Shown here: positions 34,601 to 46,510 of the stretch, piece by piece
Layout: each line of letters starts with the position of its first letter
Numbering within the stretch: position 1 is the stretch's first letter
NCBI GenBank assembly: GCA_004123355.1
Contig: SCHM01000003.1
Coordinates: forward strand, 7,893,058 to 7,957,057
DNA: 64,000 nt
DNA from: Amphirosellinia nigrospora
Lineage: Eukaryota; Ascomycota; Sordariomycetes; Xylariales; Xylariaceae
Reading direction: 5' to 3'
Translations under genes and position numbers: made by a program
Notes under the pieces: generated by a model
Seen by the model: only the letters and a program-made list of their open reading frames with translations
Database searches by the model: none
Told to the model about the DNA's origin: nothing

Positions 34601-37600
34601 TCGTTGTCCATCAACATCGCAATGTTTTTAGACTCTTACACGATCACGATACCACTTCTACAATCTCTAACATACATTATTACCGGTACCGTATCACGTG
34701 CAACCGTGGCAGTCGACCCTAGCAGGCACGTCACTCTTGATTTCGATGTCAAAGAGAATTCTCATGACATCCAAGTCAGACTAGCCAATACACGTAGGAG
34801 CATATCCTTGCTTCAAATTCCTCCTATGAACGGTCGAATCATTAGCCATGACACGGCTACAGAACGCTCAATCGCAGTGTTTGCCTCCTTAGAGCTGGTA
34901 GAACTTGATGCGTCCTCCGTATACAGTCTCCTTACGGCACTTAACCGGCCAGAGATATCCAATGCCATTAACGACCTCCAGCAGCAGGGTAAAGTCATAC
35001 AAGACCATTTGCAAGACCTTGTTGATCACCCCGCCGCTCCGCCTTCTGCTCCAAAATCAGACAAATTGAATTTGATCTACAATGTTCACGCGACCCTAGC
35101 CGGTGTGAAGATCACCGGAAATGCACCGATTAAGTCAAACCTGGAGCATATTGCGCTCCTTTCGTTCTTCCTCGATCGCATCCATCTCGAAGTCGCAAAT
35201 CGAGTTGACCAGTCTATTACATTAGACAATCCAGAAGTCCACGTCAATGTCAGAAGGATCGGTTTCGATATAGAGAAAGGCTCAAACGGAAGTATACGGT
35301 CTTGCGGTAACCTCGCTTTTGGGGCCTTAATTACTGCTTCTACGCGAGAACTTGAAAATGGCCAGGTATTGAGAGCTTTTGACTTCATGTCGGATGGGTT
35401 CTCGGCCAATCTTTCACCAGACACTATCTCTACCTTCGTGGACGTATTAGCACACATGAGGGATAAGTTCAAGAGGCTGGATACATCACGAGAACTGGAA
35501 TATCTGCGAAAATTGAGGCAATCCAGACCCCGTATCGCCATTAACGATGAGTTATCGGAGACTGAAAGCGACATATTCGACTCATTTTTGGCATCCGTCA
35601 TGTACACCTTCCAGATCCGCAATATTCAGATTGGCTGGCTTGTCACTACTAGCCCAGAACAATTACTCACCGGCCAACAAGATTTGTACTTTTCGGTGAA
35701 AATGATAGAATTCGCCACCCGGACACAGAATTCAGCTAGACTAACCATTGAAGATCTACAACTACAAATGGTTCCTCCTGATGGGGATAAACACCAACGG
35801 TCATTGAACTCGGCATTACTACCTGAGATGATCTTTAACGTGGCCTTCATCTCTACCTCGGATGCGCGGCGACTCGCATTCCAAGCAGTGGGTAAATCCT
35901 TGGATCTTCGCTTGACCTCTGGCTTTATCGTCCCAGCCGCTCATCTCAAGGACTCGATCACTCTGTCCATAGCCAATGTCCAACGTGTGTCACAGCATTG
36001 GGCGCCAATAGTAGGACCAGATAACGATGAAGACAAGCCAGCAAAGGATCCAGTTGAAGCTCGACGTTCACTGCTCGGCACAAAAAGATTGGAGTCTCTA
36101 CTACTTGATGCCGACTTTGCTGGCGCAGTGGTACGCTTGTCTGGACAGGATTCTGAGAGACGAGAGCCTGAGATAGGTGGGTCTAAAACCACACGCCATG
36201 CATTGGCTGGAAAATACGGACAGTTCAGCGCCAATGACGCTGGAAATAATAACGCACTTCGAACACCCGGCTTAGCTTGGAAGGCCGAGTATAGGGACGA
36301 TGGCAAGGAAGTTGCCAACTTACATGGTGAAATCAAGATTGAACCATCCCGCAATGTGCTTTACCCTACTGTCGTCCCTCTTATTATGGATATATCGTCG
36401 AGTATCAAAGATGTGGTCAGCGACTCTCCGACCCGAACAAAGAAAAGCCCATCCAAGTCGAAACCAAATGACGATGAAAACATTCTCACAGCCGATCCAA
36501 GTACCGTTCTTGGGCGGGTTAAGCTGAATTTGGGGCTGCGGATCTGCAAACAAGAGTTTACGCTCAGCTGCCAGCCTATTGGTAGAGTCGCTGCAACAGC
36601 AAGATTTGACGATATATATGTGACAGTAAATACGGTTAACTCTGCCGATCACGGCAATTTCTTCGCATTATCCGGCACTTTCAGTAAGATTCACTTGGCC
36701 GTGCAACACGTGTATTCCCGGGAGTCTACTGGTAGCTTCGACGTCGACTCAATCGTGCTCTCTTTAATGAATAGTAAGCATGTTAGTGGGACAAGCGGTC
36801 TTTCTGCAATCATCAAAATGAGCCCAATGAGAGTCGCAATCAATGCTAGACAAGTGCACGACTTCCTCCTCTTTCGCGAAATTTGGATCCCAAGGGAGAT
36901 CAGACAGGGTTCAACGGCGCCCGTAGCTGAGACAACAAAAGAGTCGGCGTCTCAAGCTCATCTAGTGCAAAGGTACCAACAAGTGGCAGCCACGGCCGCT
37001 TTCCCCTGGACAGCTACGATTTCTATTAGTGCCCTCGATGTTGCTGTCGATCTCGGCCAATCACTTGGTAAGCCCGAGTTTGCTATCAAGGATTTCTGGA
37101 TATCTTCCAAGAAAACCTCGGACTGGGAACAGAACCTCTGCTTAGGATTTGAAGAGATCGGCATAACCTGCGATGGTCGGCTAAGTGGATTCATTACCCT
37201 CCAAACCTTCAAACTCCGCACCTCGATAGAGTGGCCGGAGCGAGAGCAAGCTTTAAACGAGACGCCCAAGATCCAAGCATCGGTTGCCTTCAGCCAGTTC
37301 AAGTTCAAGGCCGCTTTCGACTATCAGGCTTTCCTCGTGGCTGATATCACCACCATGGAATTCCTCATGTATAATGTTCGTCAACACAAGGGCCCTTCTG
37401 GCGACCGCCTCGTTGCTATATTTGATGGCGAGGCTGTCCAAGTTTTTGGCATCACAGCATCAGCGGCTCAAGGGGCAGCGTTGTGGAAAGCTATTCAGAA
37501 ATTCACCCAAGAGCGCAAAGCAAACTATGAGGCCTCCTTACGAGAGATCGAGAAGTTTATGAAACGAGGATCGGTGGTCAGCCATGTCGTGACGGAAGTA

Positions 37601-38455
37601 GTCCCCCCCGCCAAGACAGAGGCGGACGAAAAGGCGGTAAAATCGGTGATCTCGTTAGACACTGACGTCGTGGTGACGCTAAGGGCACTTAACTTGGGGA
37701 TCTTTCCCAATACCTTCTCCGACCATCAAGTCTTTAAACTAGAGGCCCTCAACGCGCAAGCAAGATTTGCCGCGAGCATGGAGCAGCAACGTATCCACAG
37801 CATCCTCGGTCTCACACTGGGTCAACTCCGCATAGGTCTCGCAGCCGTCCGAGGACCCGAGCGCCCCGGGCAGTCCGGGATATCCAGGTCGAGCACGTAG
37901 TGCAGAACGCCACTGGCTCGCGGGTGGCACCATCCTCAAGGTGCCGAAAGTAGAAGCCGTGATGGAGACGTGGCAGACGGGCAAGTCGCGAAACATCCAG
38001 TACAAATTCAAGAGTGCGTTCGAGGGCAAGGTGGAAGTGGGGTGGAACTACTCACGCATCAGCTACATCCGTGGCTTGTGGGCGAGCCACTCGCGGATGC
38101 TGGCGCAGGCCTGGGGTCGTGAGATCCCGACCATGTCGGCCATCAAGGTCACGGGCGTGCCCGAGGAGCCCGGGCCCGAGCAGGAGAGAAGAGATGGGGA
38201 AAAAAACAGCAGCAACAACAAAAAATCACGGCCGAGGTCAATGTCCCATTATCCAAATACGAGTACGAGGCCCTCGAACCCCCTATCATTGAAACTCCTC
38301 AGCTGCGTGATATGGGGGAGGCCACGCCCCCGTTGGAATGGATTGGGCTACATAGAGATCGATTGCCGAATCTCACACACCAGATTGTTATTGTTTCGCT
38401 GCTGGAGCTCGCCGGCGAGGTCGAGGATGCCTATGCGAAGATCCTCGGGTCGTAA
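28685..38455 (+). CDS. CSF1: Csf1 family bridge-like lipid-transfer protein
   Basis: Very large protein (about 3,200 residues) of the Csf1/Tweek/BLTP1 family, which forms a long hydrophobic groove moving lipids between the ER and other membranes; in yeast Csf1 it supports cold growth and GPI-anchor synthesis. Exon 1 starts at ATG 28,685 (MADQGSPGSTTGSYWKNFNG) and an intron (28,782–28,842) precedes the single TM segment AVFFLLYFNRVVASIVSSVI. It is followed by the hallmark RYRIYIDIQALQLSLLGGRLFFTGLRYHG…ITWSYW. Other family blocks: LKWNGLRTWRFDVDSDGMELFLLREH, FYLYGFLIRYFLLLKDNYFG, SLTVDLRFTNYYMDLDLWLT and the C-terminal WNYSRISYIRGLWASHSRML. The C-terminus is LLELAGEVEDAYAKILGS. The frame breaks at least eight times, mostly at short homopolymers (for example 29,981; 30,726; 31,059; 37,868; 37,922; 38,220), while 31,961–37,900 is one continuous frame. 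An essential-type gene with such a pattern points to sequence error. Confidence 0.93.
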
Positions 38456-40178
38456 TTACCATATCCCATAGCAAGGCGTTTTGGTTGTTGGTTTTGTTTT
38501 TCTACAAAAACGTCCCGGATGGACGGGACTATTCGGTATATTAGAATGCATTCGCGTAGAGTTACTTTGGCATCCTTATACAAATCCAATTCAAATTCCT
38601 TCCATAGCCCTTAGCTTCATGCGTCGTTTGACCTCTCGCGTGTTATGATATCTGACGGGGTCTTGGATATTATACGCCACCCTGCTAGGTATCCAGCCAA
38701 TCATGGTGCGTCTTTAAACTACAGCTGTGCTCAGCTACGCCGTTGATGTTGGCTTTCCGTGGCTAGGGCCTGGGCTGGCTCAAGCTTCGTATTAGCTCTG
38801 AGTCATACGGTGAACGACATCAGTTTTTATGAAGAATATGGTTTTGCAGTCTCCGTTGTGAATCACAGTTGGCTAATAATAAGATTGCATGAGTTGAGGA
38901 GGTTACGCATGTCGGGATCGGTATCTAGTCTTGCGGCGTTATTGGAACGGTCGTGAATATGTTCAAGGAGAGTTCGGATATTAGGTAGGACCAATTGTAA
39001 GTGAAGTCAGTCATACGGCGGGTCGGCTTGGCATAGGCGAGGTCGAGGTGGGGAGCTCGAAAGCTTATTAATGACTGAAATAGTCAGACCGAGGAGAGTG
39101 AATGTTCGGTATGGTAGAACGTACGTACTTGTGTACTGGGATTACGCTGTGGGGATCCGCATAGGTACATTTGCGTGAGGAAGAGCACAAGTATTTAATT
39201 GGGGCGTCGGGTGCTGTGCAGATTGAGATTTCGAAACGCCAACGCCAATGTGCTCGAGAACTGCACAGGTTTACGAAGCAACTTGAACCAGATCACCTAA
39301 ATTCATGTGAGTTTGGCATTCTACACATCTACTACTTGTAAGTGAGCTCTTTTTTTTTCTTTTTTTTTCTTCTTTATCTCTTTTTTTTCTCCTCCTGCGA
39401 CATTCCAGTTTTGGACAAGTAAAGAAAGTGGAAATGGAAGTGCCTTTTATCAGCACATAAGGGTTCTAGCCCTCTCTCCCATTTAATGGCGCTGGCCCGC
39501 CAATCCGCCAAAGGTGCTATCTTAGGCTATGTTGAGTGGGTTGAGTACCTCTGGCCGGTGATCTACCGCGTGTCTCATTGGTGAGAATATGGAAGAGAAC
39601 AGGAAGAAGAGTCTGAACATAGGAAGAGGTACGTACCCCGCACCGGCCCACATGTGACGCCACTTGCACCACTCGCACCACCACTCCGAATGGCTGATTG
39701 GGCCCGCACAAGATGGAAATTCAATTCGACGGGAACGCCCCCCAAAATGCGCTAATGGAGCTGCCCCGCCTCGTAACCCCTCCTCCTTCCTACCTTTGCC
39801 TCAACCTACCCACCCCCACCATTCCACCAGTGCCGCTACCTACCTCTACCACATACAAATTTTCCTTTTCTCTTGCTACCACTTTGCACCTGCACTCTCC
39901 CACCTGCTTGTCGCAATTCTGCCTTCTGCAACAACCCACAGCTGGTCGGTGGTTGCTTGCGAGTGCATTTTCTTCCCATCTCCTGACTTTACTTTTCCTT
40001 TTCCCAGGTACGTGCGACTCTGATTCTGACTGACTGGTTTCGTTCATTAGGAGATGAGCAGTGGAACATAGCCACCATCACCCCGCTTTGCTCTCTGTTT
40101 CGCAGCCATCGCGAGAGAGAAAATTATCCGTCGCTAACACTTAGCCTACAGTAAAGTGACAATCAAAACACCGCCAAA
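38456..40178. promoter_or_regulatory. Intergenic region and EF-2 promoter/leader
   Basis: About 1.7 kb without a gene. A long pyrimidine tract lies at 39,348–39,400 (runs of T separated by single C). The stretch 39,770–40,010 is C/T-rich, as is usual for the promoter and leader of highly expressed fungal translation genes. The EF-2 start codon at 40,179 ends this region. Confidence 0.55.
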
Positions 40179-43036
40179 ATGGTCAAGTAAGTCTACATCT
40201 TCATTATCATCCCATCTCACATCTCTTCCCGTATACCACATATACCCCAATGTCGATCGCTTGCTGGGCTTCGCGTCGATGATCCGGGAGAGGAGAGAAA
40301 AAAAAACACCATACCCCGCCCGGAGATAAGCATTTTCTCCTTGCCACCGCGCAATAGTCGGCTGACGATGCATTCTCTGCAGCTTCACGATTGACGAGAT
40401 CCGGGCGCTTATGGACAAGCCGACCAATGTCCGTAACATGTCCGTCATTGCCCACGTCGATCATGGAAAGTCCACCTTGACCGATTCCCTGCTGGCTAAG
40501 GCCGGTATCATCTCCACCGCAAAGGCCGGAGACGCGAGAGCCACGGATACGAGAGCCGACGAGCAGGAGCGCGGTATCACCATCAAGTCTACCGCCATCT
40601 CCCTATATGGTACTCTACCCAATCCCGAGGATCTCAAGGATATCGTCGGCCAAAAGTCCGACGGTACCGATTTCTTGATTAACCTGATCGACTCACCCGG
40701 TCACGTTGATTTCTCCTCCGAAGTCACTGCCGCTCTCCGTGTCACCGACGGTGCTCTCGTCGTCGTCGATACCATTGAGGGTGTCTGTGTCCAGACCGAG
40801 ACTGTCTTGCGTCAGGCGCTTACTGAGCGTATCAAGCCCGTTGTGGTCATCAACAAGGTTGACCGTGCCCTGCTCGAGCTTCAGGTCTCCAAGGAGGATC
40901 TGTACCAGACTTTCCTGCGAACCATCGAGTCTGTTAACGTCGTTATCTCCACTTACCTCGACAAGGCCCTCGGTGACCTACAGGTCTACCCCGAGAAGGG
41001 TACCGTCGCCTTCGGTTCTGGTCTTCACGGCTGGGCCTTCACCATCCGTCAGTTCGCCATTCGGTACGCCAAGAAATTCGGTGTCGACCGAAACAAGATG
41101 ATGGAGCGTCTATGGGTAAGTCTTAAGAACGGCAGTGCCGTTGATTTCATGGTCCTAGGCAAGAATTCGGTACTAACACCGTGTTAGGGTGATAACTACT
41201 TCAACGCCGCCACCAAGAAGTGGACCACTAAGGGCACCCACGAGGGTAAGCAGCTCGAGCGTGCCTTCAACCAGTTCATTCTGGACCCCATCTTCAAGAT
41301 CTTCGCCGCTGTCATGAACTTCAAGAAGGAGGAAGTTGCCACCCTGCTCTCCAAGTTAGAACTCAAGCTCCCCACTGAGGACAAGGAAAAGGAGGGTAAG
41401 CAACTGCTCAAGGCTGTCATGCGAACCTTCTTGCCGGCTGCCGACTCTCTGCTGGAGATGATGATTCTCCACCTTCCCTCCCCCGTCACAGCCCAGAAAT
41501 ACCGTTCTGAGACCTTGTACGAGGGTCCCCCGATGACGAGGCTGCTATCGGTATCCGTGACTGTGACCCCAAGGGTCCCCTCATGCTTTACGTTTCCAAG
41601 ATGGTACCGACCTCCGATAAGGGTCGTTTCTACGCTTTCGGACGTGTCTTCTCAGGAACCGTCAAATCTGGTATTAAGGTCCGCATCCAGGGTCCTAACT
41701 ATACCCCCGGCAAGAAGGAGGACCTCTTCATCAAGGCTATCCAGCGTACTGTCCTGATGATGGGTGGCAAGGTCGAGCCCATCGATGATATGCCCGCCGG
41801 TAACATTGTCGGTCTGGTCGGTATCGACCAGTTCCTGCTCAAGTCCGGTACTCTTACCACCCTCGAGACCGCCCACAACCTCAAGGTCATGAAGTTCTCC
41901 GTGTCGCCCGTCGTCACCCGATCCGTCCAGGTCAAGAACGCTCAGGATCTGCCCAAGCTGGTTGAAGGTCTCAAGCGTCTATCCAAGTCTGACCCCTGTG
42001 TCTTGACCTCTACCAACGAATCCGGTGAGCACGTCGTTGCCGGTGCTGGTGAGCTGCATCTCGAGATTTGCTTGAAGGATCTTGAGGAGGACCACGCCGG
42101 TGTTCCTCTCATCTTTTCCGACCCTGTCGTCCAGTACCGTGAGACCGTTGGAGGCAAGTCATCCATCACTGCTCTGTCCAAGTCCCCCAACAAGCACAAC
42201 CGTCTGTACATGGTTGCCGAGCCTATGGATGAGGAGCTGGCCAAGACTATCGAGGATGGCAAGGTTTCTCCTCGTGACGATTTCAAGGCTCGTGCCCGTG
42301 TGCTGGCTGATGACTTCGGCTGGGATGTGACCGATGCCCGAAAGATTTGGTGTTTCGGTCCTGACGGTAACGGTGCCAACTTGCTGGTCGACCAGACCAA
42401 GGCTGTTCAGTACCTGAACGAAATTAAGGACTCTGTTGTCTCCGGTTTCCAGTGGGCTACCCGTGAAGGTCCTGTTGCCGAAGAGCCCATGCGTGGTGTT
42501 CGCTGGAACATCCTTGATGTTACCCTACACGCTGATGCCATCCACCGAGGTGGTGGTCAACTGATCCCCACTGCTAGACGTGTGCTGTACGCCGCCGCCC
42601 TGCTGGCTGAGCCTGCTCTACAAGAGCCTGTCTTCTTGGTCGAGATTCAAGTGCCTGAGAGCGCCATGGGTGGTGTTTACGGTGTTCTGACCCGTCGGAG
42701 AGGTCACGTCTTCGCCGAGGAGCAGCGTCCCGGTACCCCTCTATTCACAATTAAGGCCTACCTACCCATTATGGAGTCGTTCGGTTTCAACGCCGATCTC
42801 CGACAGGCCACTTCGGGCCAGGCCTTCCCCCAGATGGTGTTTGACCATTGGCAACTCCTGCCTGGTGGCTCACCTCTCGACAAGACCTCCAAGGTCGGCC
42901 AGACCGTCGAGACGATGCGGAAGCGTAAGGGTATCAAGGTTGAGGTACCGGACGTCAGCAACGTAAGTTCTCCTTGCCCATTGACAACATGTGACAGCTT
43001 GCTAATCACAGACTCTAGTACTATGACAAGCTATAA
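40179..43036 (+). CDS. Translation elongation factor 2
   Basis: GTPase that drives ribosomal translocation, cytosolic, about 844 residues. Exon 1 is only ATGGTCAA (8 nt); an intron to 40,382 follows, and the joined start is [31 protein letters not shown]…. G motifs: [21 protein letters not shown] (switch I with the kinase-site Thr region RATDTRADE), DSPGHVDF and NKVD. The diphthamide loop is [12 protein letters not shown], with the modified His between Ile and Arg. Further introns: 41,116–41,187 and 42,963–43,018; the last exon encodes YYDKL. One base is missing in a C run at 41,527–41,531; adding it restores [22 protein letters not shown]. Since this gene must work, the break is a sequence error. 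Codon use is strongly biased to C-ending codons, as expected for high expression. Confidence 0.97.
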
Positions 43037-43704
43037 AAGATTCCCACTTTGATTATAGACTACAACCTCATGCCAGTCTTGACGAATATCATGAGACGGC
43101 TCGACGCATTGATGGCGCGCTTGGGGATGATGATGTTGGGTCTTTGAGGGTTGGCCGGGATTGATTTGCGGCCGTGGGTACAGAAAAGCTAAACAAAGGC
43201 ACTAGCGTGGGAACTTTGTGGCTGTCATGCATCCTGTTTTACTTGTAGTAGTTTCGAGGCAATTGATAATGAGTTAAGAACATGATGATTTGATGCATTC
43301 GGCGTGAATGTATGACGAATTTTATTGAGCTTAAGACAACAAACACCTTAAATCTTCAATGTGCACCATGAACATGTAAACTGATCAAGTTATCACCATG
43401 ATTCTGAACAGAAGCTTGGCCTTGTTGAGCGTTCTACGTTTCTCGCAATTAATACTTGACGGCTTAAATGTAGCTCATAATATAGACGAGACGATTATTA
43501 AGGTAGCGACGGTGTCGCATCATATGTGACCAACGTCCCAACGTCTGACATACGGATAGGGGATAGGTCGCCGTATTCAACGACGAGCACCAGGAATCCA
43601 GTTTACATGCAATGAATGGCGGATTTCGTTGCGAAGTGTGGTTTGTCCGAAAAATAGCCGAGTAACTCCCGAGGTATCAGCACTAATTCGATGGCAAGTA
43701 GCAA
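43037..43704. other. Spacer between EF-2 and tRNA-Leu
   Basis: About 0.67 kb containing the EF-2 3' UTR and the upstream flank of the tRNA gene. AT-rich with no other gene visible. Confidence 0.5.
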
Positions 43705-43818
43705 GGCAAGATGGCCGAGCGGTTAAGGCGGTAGACTCAAGATTTTCAAATTCTTACCCGTGTAACGGGTCGTATTCTACTGGGGAAACCCGCGCGAGTT
43801 CGAATCTCGCTCTTGTCA
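43705..43818 (+). tRNA. tRNA-Leu (CAA) with a 33-nt intron
   Basis: The acceptor stem GGCAAGA (43,705–43,711) pairs with TCTTGTC (43,811–43,817), with one G·U pair; the discriminator is A. The D arm has the B-box-partner A box TGGCCGAGCGGTTAAGG. The anticodon stem GTAGA/TCTAC closes a loop CTCAAG+T, giving anticodon CAA (43,738–43,740). The intron spans 43,742–43,774, one base 3' of the anticodon, at the canonical position. It contains an ACCCG…CGGGT hairpin. A long variable arm (TGGGGAAACCCGCG) and T arm with GTTCGAATC (B box) mark it as a class II leucine tRNA. Confidence 0.95.
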
Positions 43819-43823
43819 ATTTC

Positions 43824-43830
43824 TTTTTTT
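43824..43830 (+). terminator. RNA polymerase III terminator
   Basis: A run of seven T begins six bases after the tRNA 3' end, the usual stop signal for Pol III. Confidence 0.8.
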
Positions 43831-44455
43831 GGTTTTGATATTATCTTCTTGTATTTATCTCTTTCTTTTGTTCCCTAGACAGAGTATAAAAGAAGGGGGT
43901 TTCTTTTTAATTTTGATGGTGTGAAGGAGGGTGGAAGCATTAATCTTGTGGACTTGCTTTTTAACATCTGCATGTATATATCCATGATGTATATCTGTGC
44001 TTTGAAAGCGGCAAGCGATGACTCTTTCTTCAGCTGCATGCTCGTAGTTTTGTCCTAGTCCTTCCTAATTGTGTTTTTGTGCCTTGCGTATTGTATATTT
44101 AACGTGTGATCATGTTACAGATAGTCATTGGCGACTTCCATCGTGACGATGCCGGTAACACACTGAGTGAGCCAACCTCCTCCACTCGAAGGAACTGGGC
44201 TGGAATACACATCTTAGAAGCTACAACCTTACCTCATATTTCGAATCCTAATGAATCCCTTCGTGAATAGAATTTCGTCTGATCCGTTGACCTACATCAG
44301 TCAGTCCCCAGGACCAACCTCAACCAATTGGGTCCCCAGTTCTTCAAATCCCCTAGCGTCTCGAATTGGCACCGAACCTGAAAGATGGCGACGACCACCA
44401 TCTTCGACGCCTCTAGCTCTCCTCCTACCATTTCCCGTATGGCAGAGGTCAGGCT
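43831..44455. other. Spacer and promoter of the SLATT gene
   Basis: About 0.62 kb, T-rich at the left and balanced at the right. No gene. Transcription of the SLATT gene should start near its right end. Confidence 0.5.
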
Positions 44456-45499
44456 ATGCCGACATCCACCCAACACGGAGATGCACCGCAGGCCTCGAAT
44501 CCACCCCCGCAAACTGGCCGGTCGAACCAGGATAATCAGAATCATCGCCTCTTGAGCAAGGGCGAGTGGCTGCAGTTCTGCCGCGGCATCGGCATCCTCA
44601 AGGACGAGGAGAGCGAGGAGGTCATCCGCGCCACGAGTAGGCTGTGGCCTCCTTCGGGGTTTCGGGATGGGCTTTATAATGACCGTGAGTAATGATAGAA
44701 TGACGAATCTAAGTTCTTTTGCTCATTACATCTTCCCCTTGCTCACATCCTACCTCTCTGGGGTTGATGTTGACCTACGCCTCTTATTTACACTATTAGT
44801 GATTATCGCTGACGCACAGGGGTAAAAAGTCCTCTATGAGAAAACCAAGTACACGTACTACTACCACGCCCTGAGCATCGTCGCGTGGCTCCTGATGCTT
44901 CTCCAACTGGCGCTGAGCGCCATCTTGACCGCGCTCGGAGCCACCTCCAACTACGGGACTCCGATTGTGAGCCAGCCAGCCGGGCCTTCCCAACTCTTAT
45001 GCTATTATGGAACATTGCTGCTGACAGACTTATCGCCGATAGACAATCATTGCGGCAGTAAATACCAGCATAGCAGGGATCCTGGCCCTTCTCCACAACA
45101 GCGGGCTCCCCGACCGCTACCGCTGGGACAGGAACGAGTTCTTCAAGATCGAGGAGCACATCAAGGCCATCGTCGACACGGGCCTCGTCCCCGCCGCACA
45201 CGGCGTCAACGATGTCATTGCCGAGTGTTTCGATATGTTCTCTACCGCGCTCCAGGTATGTTTTGGCCAGGATTTTTTCGCGCCCTTTGCGCTACGATTC
45301 TGGGGTTTGAGTGTCCACCTGCCTGGTTCGAAATGTTGGTTGGTTGAGCATCGCGGTTTGCTGACCCTGCGTCTTTTCTTAGACTGTCCAGAATAATGCA
45401 CCGTCTACGTATACCGTTGCTCCGGGTCCTCGAAACCACCGAAGGAGCTCGTGCATGCGAAAGTCCCGCAGAAACTCGAGTCTAAGAAGTAACTTTTGA
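44456..45499 (+). CDS. Fungal SLATT-domain 2TM protein
   Basis: About 220 residues after splicing three introns (44,685 to about 44,828; about 44,967–45,042; 45,256–45,382). A polar N-tail leads to LSKGEWLQFCRGIGI and LYNDLLYEKTKYTYYYHALS, then two hydrophobic helices: IVAWLLMLLQLALSAILTAL and TIIAAVNTSIAGILALLHNSG. The block LPDRYRWDRNEFFKIEEHI follows. This order matches the fungal SLATT family (SMODS and SLOG-associating 2TM effector); in bacteria the SLATT module is a predicted pore-forming effector in nucleotide-sensing defence and death systems. In fungi the role is untested. A short basic Ser/Arg tail (RNHRRSSCMRKSRRNSSLRS) ends the protein. The gene stands alone, with no nucleotide cyclase or SLOG gene next to it. 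Confidence 0.82.
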
Positions 45500-45947
45500 T
45501 GTGGGAAGTTTTCATTTGCTGGTATTCGGAGGCAGTCATTCGAGTTCGGCCCTTGGAGGAGTTTATCTAGGATCGTTCTGGAAGGGGTGTTTGATGTGTG
45601 TCGGTGTTTCTCGTCTGGGTGTTTTGGTGCTTTGCTAGTCAATTATCGTGAAAATTTTCTTGGGAGCGCGAGTTGCGATTATCAAAGAAAGTAAAACGAT
45701 ACTCTCATGAAGCTTTTGAGCTGTTTCAAAGATCGTTGGCTTTAGTTCTCGATCCTGGATGGCGCGTTGGTATTGTCAGGCTTGACTGGTCAGGAGTTTT
45801 AGAGCGTGGAGGATGAGCAGATATTTTAGACCATAGTACCCTAATTCATTAACAAATACATGGCATCATCAATCTCTGTATATTGGGTGTTACTGAGCTT
45901 AGATCAAATTAAGATGCTATGATACGAGTGGGAGGCTAGTGTTTTTA

Positions 45948-46230
45948 TGTCGCAAGGGCCCCCGTAAGGGGGCTTCGAAATGGCTTCAAATTGGGTAATG
46001 TTCAACTGTGGTTCCAAAGTGCTATGAAGATCTATCTTCACAAGCAGGAGGATTCATAGCCTTTCATCCTTGAGATATCCTCGTATCTATCATACAGTCT
46101 CGCGGACCTCAGTAGGCTCGTGTAGCCGGAGTCTGTGCGTCTCGGCGATCTATCTCGGCCCTAGGCGAGGTCTGAGACTCTAGGAAATCCTCCGCTATCT
46201 ACTCTTGCCTGCTCAACAGATGCTTAAGAT
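45948..46230 (+). repeat. Repeat family A copy (LTR-like remnant)
   Basis: Starts TGTCGCAAGGGCCC and shares AGATCTATCTT, TATCCTCGTATC, GTCTGTGCGTCTCGG-like and GGTCTGAGACT boxes with the copies at 19,587 and 21,290. No coding capacity; old and diverged. Confidence 0.55.
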
Positions 46231-46401
46231 AAATATCATTTGTGAATCAAGTAAGACACAATTCTGTGCTCATCGCTTGGTACAGCTATATCGTTGCACC
46301 TTGTATCTCTGTATTAGCAGACTATGGAAATATTTTCGCGACACTGATATTTATCTCGTATAAACGTTGACAGCAGTCAATACTCGTCAAGTAGCCGGGG
46401 C

Positions 46402-46510
46402 TGTCAGGGGCCCTGTGATATATGGGGCAGGTCATCTATACTTGTTGTCGCGCAAAGGTTTCTAAAACTACCCCCGTAGAGCTCCGTGATAGTGTGGCTT
46501 TATGACAAGG
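46402..46510 (+). repeat. Repeat family B copy (solo-LTR-like remnant)
   Basis: Begins TGTCAGGGGCCCTGTGATAT and contains ATCTATACTTGTTGT and GCGCAAAGGT, matching the reversed copy at 21,640–21,822. Non-coding and diverged. Confidence 0.6.

Noticed and set aside
39348-39400. The poly-pyrimidine tract as a functional RNA or origin
   Set aside because: It is a simple T/C tract near a highly expressed gene and needs no special explanation.
41521-41600. Programmed frameshifting in EF-2
   Set aside because: A single missing C in a five-C run explains the break; the same type of break occurs across unrelated genes of the window, and EF-2 is not known to use frameshifting.
44456-45499. A PEX11-type peroxisomal protein
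   Set aside because: The two-helix layout and the LYEKTKYTYYYH and RWDRNEFFKIEEHI blocks fit fungal SLATT better.
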